Below are positions 58,689-64,000 of a stretch of DNA of 64,000 nucleotides, piece after piece. Under the pieces are notes generated by a model, which saw nothing but the letters and a program-made list of their open reading frames with translations, was not told the DNA's origin and made no database searches. Position 1 is the first letter of the stretch, and each line of letters opens with the position of its first letter. A program made the position numbers and the translations under genes. Source of the stretch: Streptomyces sp. NBRC 110028 (lineage in GTDB: Bacteria; Actinomycetota; Actinomycetes; Streptomycetales; Streptomycetaceae); assembly GCF_001417735.1 (NCBI RefSeq), contig NZ_BBUZ01000027.1:186001-250000 (forward strand), read 5' to 3'.

Positions 58689-59624
58689 TCAGCCCCGTAT
58701 CGTCACCCCGTGGTGTGTACGCAGCCGCCGCAGCTCCCACAGCGACAGCGCGGTCACCGACAGCGGACCGCCGAACACGGCGCACAACTGGGCGGCCACG
58801 GGCCCGTTGTCGGGCAGCCCGTCCGGCAGCACGGTGAAGATCGCGATCAGCCACACCAGCACCCCGGTGAGCACGGGCGGCAGCGCGGCGTGCACATAGG
58901 CGGTGTTGAAGGCGCTGCGCGCGACGTACGCGGAGGACAGGAACAAGAACACCAGCGCCCATGGCAGACCCACCATCAGCGGCAGGCCGACCGCGAACAG
59001 CATCACGCCGTGCAGCCCGTGCAGCAGGGTCGTCTGGCCCACCACATAGGCGAAGGCACCGAAGGCCCCCAGGGTCAGCACATACCAGGCCACTGTCTTG
59101 AGCGGGCCGCCCAGCCGGGAGCGCAGTTCCGGGCGCCGGTGTGCGGGCGCATAGAGGATGAAGCCGAACACGACCAACGGTCCGGCGAGGAGGAGCAGGA
59201 ACGGAGTCAGGAAGAGATTGGCGGCACTGTCGGTCGCCGCACCGCTCCAGCCACCGTCCGCCCCGTACACGTAGACGAGCGCCACGGTCGCGAGGACGCC
59301 GAGGACGGAGCGGGTGAGCTGCACTTTGTCGACGAGCTGGTCACGGACCCGCCCGCCGCCCTCCTTGTCGAACAGCCGCTTCGCCACCCGGTTCGCCGAG
59401 CGGACCAGCGGGATGAGCGGCGAGAACAGCCACCACCGGCGCCGGCGCACCGGGGTCGGCCGATACGGGCCCGGCGGCTGCGGCGGCACACCGTACGGGG
59501 CGGGCGGCGGTGGTCCGTAAGGGTTCTGCGGTGGCGGTCCGTAGTACGGATTCTGCGGCGGCGGCCCCCACTGCCCGCCTCCCTGCCCAGGATTGTTCGG
59601 CGGCTGCCATCCCCCCGTAGCCAC
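58689..59624 (-). CDS. Polytopic membrane protein with proline/glycine-rich N-terminus
   Basis: A 311-residue protein from GTG 59624, set by GAGAGGAG. Residues 1-65 are proline-, glycine-, tyrosine- and asparagine-rich (repeats of GPPPQNPY type) and likely cytoplasmic and disordered. About six transmembrane helices follow between residues 115 and 295. No family is recognised. It is divergent from the hydroxyproline operon and has no obvious partner. Confidence 0.6.
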   Translation of the reverse strand: MATGGWQPPNNPGQGGGQWGPPPQNPYYGPPPQNPYGPPPPAPYGVPPQPPGPYRPTPVRRRRWWLFSPLIPLVRSANRVAKRLFDKEGGGRVRDQLVDKVQLTRSVLGVLATVALVYVYGADGGWSGAATDSAANLFLTPFLLLLAGPLVVFGFILYAPAHRRPELRSRLGGPLKTVAWYVLTLGAFGAFAYVVGQTTLLHGLHGVMLFAVGLPLMVGLPWALVFLFLSSAYVARSAFNTAYVHAALPPVLTGVLVWLIAIFTVLPDGLPDNGPVAAQLCAVFGGPLSVTALSLWELRRLRTHHGVTIRG

Positions 59625-59725
59625 GTGCACTCCTCTCCCTCGATAGGTGCCGTGGCGGCGAATTCTAGCCATACGCCGGGGCCGCACCCTGGCCAGGGAC
59701 AGTGCAATATGACATCCTACCGGCC

Positions 59726-60919
59726 ATGACCGGTACGAGGTACCGACCCGGCACTCCCCGCCTCCCGGATGTGCTCGTCATCGGGGCAGGCATCATCGGC
59801 GCGGCCTGCGCGTATTACTGCACGTCAGCGGGGCTGCGCGTCACCGTGGTGGAGCGTGGCGCGATCGGCGGCGGAACCACCGGCGCGTGCGAGGGCAACA
59901 TCCTGGTGTCCGACAAGGAGGCCGGCCCCGAACTGGATCTGGCGCTGCTCTCCTCCCGGTTATGGCGGGAGATCCGCGACGACCTCGGGAGCGCCGCCCT
60001 GGAATACCACGCCAAGGGCGGTGTGGTGGTGGCCGGTTCGGACGCCACCGCGGCGGGGCTGCGGCAGCTGACCGCGGAGCAGCGCGCGGCCGGAGTGGAG
60101 GTGGTGGACATCGGGCCGGGCGAACTGTCCGAGCTGGAGCCGAATCTGACCCCCGAGGTGGCGGGCGGCGCCCACTACCCGCAGGACGCGCAGGTCCAGC
60201 CCGTGCTGGCCGCCGCGCATCTGCTGCGCCAGGCGCGAGCCCGGGGCGCGACCGTCCACAGCGGTGTCAACGTCACCGGCTTCCTCCGGGACCGGCACGG
60301 CGCCGTCACCGGGGTGCGCACCGACGCGGCCGCCCTGCCGGCGCTGCACGCCCGATGGGTCGTCAACGCCGCGGGCACCTGGGCCGGGCAGCTCGCCGGC
60401 CTCGCCGGGGCTCCGCTACCGGTGCTGCCCCGCAAGGGGTTCATCCTGGTCACCGAACCGCTGCCACGCGTCGTCCGGCACAAGGTGTACACCGCCGAGT
60501 ACGTGGCCAACGTCGCCAGCGACGACGCCGGTCCGGCGACCTCGGTGGTGGTCGAGGGCACCCGGGCGGGCACCGTCCTGATCGGCGCCAGCCGGGAGCG
60601 GGTGGGATTCGACCGCGCGGTGGCGCTGCCTGTGCTGCGCAGGCTGGCGGACCAGGCCATCGGGCTCTTCCCGTTCCTCGCGGAGGTCGCGCTGCTCCGC
60701 AGCTATCTGGGCTTCCGCCCCTACTGCCCCGACCATCTGCCGGTGATCGGGCCCGACCCGCGCGCCCCGGGCCTCGTCCACGCCTGCGGCCACGAGGGCG
60801 CCGGGATCGGCCTCGCCCCCGCCACCGGCCATCTGCTCGCGCAAGCGCTCACCGGCCGGGCACCGGATCTGCTCCTGACACCGTTTCGCCCGCAGCGATT
60901 CGAGGAGGCCGCCGCGTGA
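59726..60919 (+). CDS. FAD-dependent oxidoreductase (DadA/D-hydroxyproline dehydrogenase beta-like)
   Basis: A 397-residue protein; ATG 59726 is the start I favour, though GTG 59702 behind AGGGA would add eight residues. The FAD-binding loop is DVLVIGAGIIGAACAYYCTS with GGTTGACEGNILVSDKE. The C-terminus has SYLGFRPYCPDHLPVIGPDP, then HACGHEGAGIGLAPATG, typical of glycine/D-amino-acid oxidase-type enzymes. It begins a tightly coupled gene set whose products match D-hydroxyproline dehydrogenase. It has a TTA codon at 59960-59962. Confidence 0.85.
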   Translation: MTGTRYRPGTPRLPDVLVIGAGIIGAACAYYCTSAGLRVTVVERGAIGGGTTGACEGNILVSDKEAGPELDLALLSSRLWREIRDDLGSAALEYHAKGGVVVAGSDATAAGLRQLTAEQRAAGVEVVDIGPGELSELEPNLTPEVAGGAHYPQDAQVQPVLAAAHLLRQARARGATVHSGVNVTGFLRDRHGAVTGVRTDAAALPALHARWVVNAAGTWAGQLAGLAGAPLPVLPRKGFILVTEPLPRVVRHKVYTAEYVANVASDDAGPATSVVVEGTRAGTVLIGASRERVGFDRAVALPVLRRLADQAIGLFPFLAEVALLRSYLGFRPYCPDHLPVIGPDPRAPGLVHACGHEGAGIGLAPATGHLLAQALTGRAPDLLLTPFRPQRFEEAAA

Positions 60920-61197
60920 CCCGGACCCCCTTCACCTTCCGCTTCGACGGCCGGACGGTTCGGGCCGAGCCCGGCCAGAGCATCGCGGCCGCGCTCATCG
61001 CCGACGGACAGCGCTCCTGGCGCCGCACCCGTGAAGGCGGCCGTCCGCGCGGGATGTTCTGCGGCATCGGCGTGTGCTTCGACTGCCTGGTGACGGTCAA
61101 CGGGCGCCCCAACCACCGGGCGTGCCTGGTCGAGGCCGCTCCCGGGGACGTGGTGGAAACCCAGGAGGGAGCGGGCCGTGCCGACCTCGCCTGCTGA
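60916..61197 (+). CDS. [2Fe-2S] protein, D-hydroxyproline dehydrogenase gamma-like
   Basis: A 93-residue protein from GTG 60916, overlapping the previous stop. It has a single plant-type [2Fe-2S] fold with ligands in GMFCGIGVCFDCLV and HRAC. The SIAAALIADGQRSWRRTREG segment is characteristic of the small subunit of sarcosine oxidase/hydroxyproline dehydrogenase complexes. It passes electrons between the two FAD proteins encoded on either side. Confidence 0.88.
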   Translation: MTRTPFTFRFDGRTVRAEPGQSIAAALIADGQRSWRRTREGGRPRGMFCGIGVCFDCLVTVNGRPNHRACLVEAAPGDVVETQEGAGRADLAC

Positions 61198-62680
61198 GCC
61201 CGCTGAGCCCGCTGAGCCCGCTGAATCGGCTGAGTCCGCCGAACCGGCGGCCGCCGCGTACGACATCGCGGTGCTCGGCGCCGGACCCGCCGGGCTGTCC
61301 GCGGCGACCGCGGCGGCGGCCCACGGCGCCAGGGTCGCGCTGCTGGACGCGGCCCCCCGCCCCGGCGGCCAGTACTGGCGCCACCGCCCCGCCGACGACG
61401 GCGCCGCACACCACGACTGGCCCCTCTTCCAGCGGCTGCGCACCGCCGCGCACACCCATCGCGCCCGGCTCGACCACCTGCCCGGCCACGCCGTCTGGCA
61501 CATCGAGCGCACCGCCACCGGTTTCGTCACCCATGCCCTGAGCGACGGCGCGCCCCGCGAAGTCCTCAGCCGTACGGTCGTCGTGGCCACCGGCGCCTAC
61601 GACCGTCAGCTGCCGTTCCCCGGCTGGACCCTGCCCGGTGTCTACACCGCCGGTGGGGCGCAGGCTCTGCTCAAGGGGCACGGCGTCGTCGCGGGCCGCC
61701 GCATCGTCGTCGCCGGGACCGGGCCCTTCCTGCTGCCGGTGGCTTCAGGGATGGCCGAGGCGGGGGCCACGGTCCTCGGAGTCTTCGAGGCCGGACGGCC
61801 CACCGCGTTCGCCCGCCGCCCGCTCACCACCCTGCGCGCGGCCGTCAAACTCGCCGAGGCCGCCCACTACCTGCGGACGCTGCGGCGCCACGGCGTCCCG
61901 TACCGCAGCCGCACCACGGTGGTCGAGGCCCACGGGGCGGACAGCGTCACCGGGGCCGTGGTGGCGCGGCTGGACGACCGGTGGCGGATCGTGCCCGGCA
62001 CCCGGCGGCGGCTGGAGTGCGACACGGTCGCCGTGGGCTACGGCTTCACCCCGCAGACCGAGATCCCGGCGCAACTCGGCTGCGCGATGGACCGGGACGC
62101 CGACGGCAGCCTGGTCGCCCGCGTGGACACCCGGCAGCGCTCCACCGTGCCCGGGGTCTACGTGGCGGGTGAGGCATGCGGGGTGGGCGGCGCCGGGCTC
62201 GCCCGGACCGAGGGGGAACTGGCGGGCCTGCACGCGGCGTACGCCACCACCGGCGTCCGCCCCGACCCGCATGGGGTCGCCCGGCTGCTGCGGCTCCGGG
62301 CCGCCCGGCGCGGCTTCGCCGCCGCGCTGCACGCGGCGTACCCGGTCCGGCCCGGCTGGCGGGAGTGGCTGACCGAGGACACCGTCGTCTGCCGCTGCGA
62401 GGAGGTGACCGCCGGTGCCATCCGCCATGCGGTGAGGGAGCTGGGGGCCACCGATCCACGGGCGGTGAAGCTGTGCGCGCGGCCCGGCATGGGTCTGTGC
62501 CAGGGCCGGGTGTGCGGCTATGCCACCGCCGCCCTGACCGCCGCCCATGCCGGGCGCGAGGTCACCGAGGAGGACTTGCGCGGGCTGGCGAGCAGGCCCA
62601 TCGCCCAGCCGGTGCCGCTGGGACTGCTGAGGGATCCAAGGAGCGGAACCATGCCACACCACGACGAGGAGTCTCAATGA
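61178..62680 (+). CDS. FAD/NAD(P) oxidoreductase with BFD-like [2Fe-2S] domain (alpha-like subunit)
   Basis: A 500-residue protein from GTG 61178 (AGGAGGGAG), overlapping the previous gene by 20 bases. Residues 6-22 are an AEP/AES repeat. The Rossmann FAD loop is DIAVLGAGPAGLSAATAAAA; a second nucleotide loop is VVAGTGPFLLPVASGMAEAG; near the end VAGEACGVGGAGLARTEG. The C-terminal domain has CRCEEVT and the cysteine motif MGLCQGRVCG, binding [2Fe-2S]. With the two upstream proteins it forms the three-part dehydrogenase. Confidence 0.88.
   Translation: MPTSPAEPAEPAEPAESAESAEPAAAAYDIAVLGAGPAGLSAATAAAAHGARVALLDAAPRPGGQYWRHRPADDGAAHHDWPLFQRLRTAAHTHRARLDHLPGHAVWHIERTATGFVTHALSDGAPREVLSRTVVVATGAYDRQLPFPGWTLPGVYTAGGAQALLKGHGVVAGRRIVVAGTGPFLLPVASGMAEAGATVLGVFEAGRPTAFARRPLTTLRAAVKLAEAAHYLRTLRRHGVPYRSRTTVVEAHGADSVTGAVVARLDDRWRIVPGTRRRLECDTVAVGYGFTPQTEIPAQLGCAMDRDADGSLVARVDTRQRSTVPGVYVAGEACGVGGAGLARTEGELAGLHAAYATTGVRPDPHGVARLLRLRAARRGFAAALHAAYPVRPGWREWLTEDTVVCRCEEVTAGAIRHAVRELGATDPRAVKLCARPGMGLCQGRVCGYATAALTAAHAGREVTEEDLRGLASRPIAQPVPLGLLRDPRSGTMPHHDEESQ
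61193..61246. repeat. 9-bp tandem repeat in the alpha-like gene
   Basis: GCTGAGCCC occurs exactly three times (61193-61219) and continues in degenerate form three more times to 61246 (GCTGAATCG, GCTGAGTCC, GCCGAACCG). It encodes the AEP/AES repeat near the N-terminus. The stop codon of the [2Fe-2S] gene lies in the first unit. Confidence 0.85.
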
Positions 62681-62805
62681 CGAAGTCAAGCCGCTTGCGT
62701 GACCGGCGGGCCGGGCGGCCACTCCTCGGAAGCCACTGCTGGCAAGGACGCATCAGCCACACCCGGCCCTCCCGGGCCACCCAACAACTTACGGAGGCCG
62801 CATGA
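62677..62805 (+). CDS. 42-residue ORF coupled at both ends by ATGA overlaps
   Basis: The frame from ATG 62677 to TGA 62805 overlaps the previous stop and the next start by ATGA junctions. The peptide is basic (about nine Arg/Lys) with no recognised motif. Its third-position G/C content (about 76 percent) is lower than in neighbouring genes (about 95 percent). It may be a real small gene, a translational-coupling device or chance. Confidence 0.3.
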   Translation: MTKSSRLRDRRAGRPLLGSHCWQGRISHTRPSRATQQLTEAA

Positions 62806-63710
62806 ACGCACAGGCCAGGTCATGGCACGGGGTGCTCGTCGCGACGGCGTTGCCGCTGCGCGAGGACACGACCGGGAGGCTCGCCGTCGACTTCGACGGC
62901 TACGCCGAACACCTCACCTGGCTCGCGGACGCGGGATGTCACGGCGTCGTCCCCAACGGCTCCCTGGGCGAGTACCAGACCCTGACCGCCGAGGAGCGGG
63001 CCCGCGTGGTCACCACCGCGATCGAGGCCGCCCCCGAGGGCTTCACGGTGATGCCGGGAGTGGCGGCCTACGGCGCGGACGAGGCGCGGCGCTGGGCCGA
63101 GCAGGCGGCCGAGGCGGGCGCCCCCGCCGTGATGCTGCTGCCGCCCAACGCCTACCGCGCCGACGAGCGCGCGGTGCTGGCCCACTACCGGGAGGTGGCC
63201 AGGACCGGGCTGCCCGTCGTGGCGTACAACAACCCCATCGACACCAAGGTCGACCTGGTGCCCGAGCTGCTGGCGGAGCTGTACCACGAGGGGCTGATCG
63301 TGGCGGTGAAGGAGTTCACCGGCGACGTCCGCCGCGGCTACCGCGTCCATGAGCTGGCCCCCGGGCTCGATGTGCTGTGCGGCAGCGACGACGTGTCCCT
63401 GGAACTGGCCGTGGCCGGGGCGCCCGGCTGGATCGCCGGCTACCCCAACGCGTTCCCGCGCGCCTGCGCCGAGCTGTGGGCCGCCGCCACCGCGGGCGAC
63501 CCGGCGTCCGCGCTGCCGCTCTACCGCACCCTGCACCCGCTGCTGCGCTGGGACGCCAGGACCGAGTTCGTCCAGGCGATCAAGCTCAGCATGGACATCG
63601 CCGGGCGCTACGGCGGGCCCTGCCGCCACCCGCGCGTACCGCTCACCCCCGAACACGCCGACACGGTGCGCAAGGCCACCGAGAAGGCCCTCGCGGAAGG
63701 GCTCGTCTGA
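62802..63710 (+). CDS. DapA-family lyase (likely 1-pyrroline-4-hydroxy-2-carboxylate deaminase)
   Basis: A 302-residue TIM-barrel protein from ATG 62802, behind GGAGG. Schiff-base Lys170 (IVAVKEFTGD) and the Tyr142 (VAYNNPID) are in place; GCHGVVPNGSLGEYQTLT is the substrate loop. In the hydroxyproline pathway a DapA-family enzyme deaminates the pyrroline product of the dehydrogenase to 2-oxoglutarate semialdehyde; gene context supports that role over lysine synthesis. Confidence 0.85.
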   Translation: MNAQARSWHGVLVATALPLREDTTGRLAVDFDGYAEHLTWLADAGCHGVVPNGSLGEYQTLTAEERARVVTTAIEAAPEGFTVMPGVAAYGADEARRWAEQAAEAGAPAVMLLPPNAYRADERAVLAHYREVARTGLPVVAYNNPIDTKVDLVPELLAELYHEGLIVAVKEFTGDVRRGYRVHELAPGLDVLCGSDDVSLELAVAGAPGWIAGYPNAFPRACAELWAAATAGDPASALPLYRTLHPLLRWDARTEFVQAIKLSMDIAGRYGGPCRHPRVPLTPEHADTVRKATEKALAEGLV

Positions 63711-63714
63711 ACCC

Positions 63715-64000
63715 ATGCGCAGCGACCGGGTCTTCCACGCCGTCGACTCGCACACCGAAGGGATGCCGACCCGCGTCATCACCGGTGGCGCCGGGGTGAT
63801 TCCCGGCGCCACCATGTTCGACCGGCGCCGGTACTTCATCGAACACCTCGACCACATCCGCCGGTTCCTCATGAACGAGCCGCGCGGCCATTCGGCGATG
63901 AGCGGGGCGATCCTCCAGCCCCCGACCCGTCCCGACGCCGACTGGGGCGTGCTGTTCATCGAGACCTCCGGCTGTCTGCCGATGTGCGGACACGGCACCA
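63715..64000 (+). CDS. Proline racemase-family, likely 4-hydroxyproline 2-epimerase, 5' part
   Basis: The first 95 residues from ATG 63715 are visible; the gene runs off the window. It begins RVFHAVDSHTEGMPTRVITG, then FLMNEPRGHSAMSGAILQP, and ends at the catalytic Cys91 in MCGHGT. These match the proline racemase/4-hydroxyproline epimerase family. It would convert trans-4-hydroxy-L-proline to cis-4-hydroxy-D-proline, the substrate of the dehydrogenase encoded upstream. Confidence 0.9.
   Translation, partial: MRSDRVFHAVDSHTEGMPTRVITGGAGVIPGATMFDRRRYFIEHLDHIRRFLMNEPRGHSAMSGAILQPPTRPDADWGVLFIETSGCLPMCGHGT

Noticed and set aside
58617..59729. Long plus-strand frame opposite the membrane-protein gene
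   Set aside because: Histidine/glutamine/arginine-rich antisense shadow; only its first residues reflect the tail of the LuxR remnant.
1..64000. CRISPR arrays, tRNA, rRNA, complete insertion sequences or phage genes
   Set aside because: No regularly spaced repeats, no tRNA-like cloverleaf or T-loop signatures, and no transposase, integrase or phage structural genes were seen when reading the window.

Overview
This window is high-GC actinobacterial DNA, almost certainly a Streptomyces chromosome. The supporting signs are third codon positions that are nearly always G or C, rare TTA codons confined to a few accessory genes, a gas-vesicle cluster of the Streptomyces type, P450/[3Fe-4S]-ferredoxin pairs, a sugar ABC transporter without its own ATPase, and roadblock-domain proteins. 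No tRNA, rRNA, CRISPR array or intact transposase was seen. The only mobile-element trace is a 161-bp MITE-like element. All calls come from reading the sequence; no database search was run.

Layout, left to right. 1-10.7 kb: the end of a HelD-type helicase, a GNAT acetyltransferase, a secreted CAP-domain protein whose stop codon carries the MITE-like insertion, a GT39-like membrane glycosyltransferase, a mycosin-type protease with a proline-rich membrane partner, a divergent TetR/membrane-protein pair with a palindromic operator, and a methyltransferase. 10.7-17.7 kb: a NarL-type two-component pair, then an operon for import and cleavage of fucosylated sugars (lipoprotein, two permeases, cytoplasmic GH29 alpha-L-fucosidase). 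That operon is preceded by an operator-containing promoter, a possible TTA-containing leader ORF and a hairpin. 17.7-28.5 kb: secreted EEP-family phosphatase/nuclease, gene remnants, methyltransferase, IclR regulator plus glycerol kinase, an anti-sigma-type kinase, a P450-ferredoxin-PP2C phosphatase run, a gluconate-type permease and a DUF5954 protein.

28.5-35.4 kb: an operon of three roadblock/LC7 proteins and one DUF4388-like protein, a truncated AsnC gene behind uppP, then an AEC permease with an NAD-type malic enzyme (likely malate uptake and use). 35.5-41.4 kb: a compact gas-vesicle cluster (gvpO-A-F-G-J-L-S-K, minus strand). It is headed by a TetR regulator that overlaps into gvpO's translation region and is divergent from a P450-ferredoxin pair; a perfect 16-bp palindrome lies at the P450 promoter. 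41.4-46.1 kb: DUF4142 protein, SRPBCC protein, DUF3662-only protein, SseB-like protein, Tat-exported polysaccharide-lyase-like protein, zinc alcohol dehydrogenase.

46.3-52.7 kb: a LacI-headed operon for hexuronate/mannonate catabolism (LacI, 2-hydroxyacid dehydrogenase, mannonate dehydratase, mannitol/fructuronate-type dehydrogenase, MFS importer), with a 20-bp palindrome upstream that abuts the terminator of pyruvate carboxylase. 52.8-59.6 kb: pyruvate carboxylase, a CYP105-like P450, an XRE-cupin regulator, and two broken genes (a BM3-type reductase tail and a LuxR tail) butted against each other. 59.7 kb to the end: a hydroxyproline-degradation operon (three-part D-hydroxyproline dehydrogenase, DapA-family deaminase, hydroxyproline epimerase, cut by the window edge).

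The most interesting points are the TetR-P450-gas vesicle arrangement, the GTPase-less roadblock operon, the leader/hairpin architecture before the fucose operon, and four truncated-gene scars.
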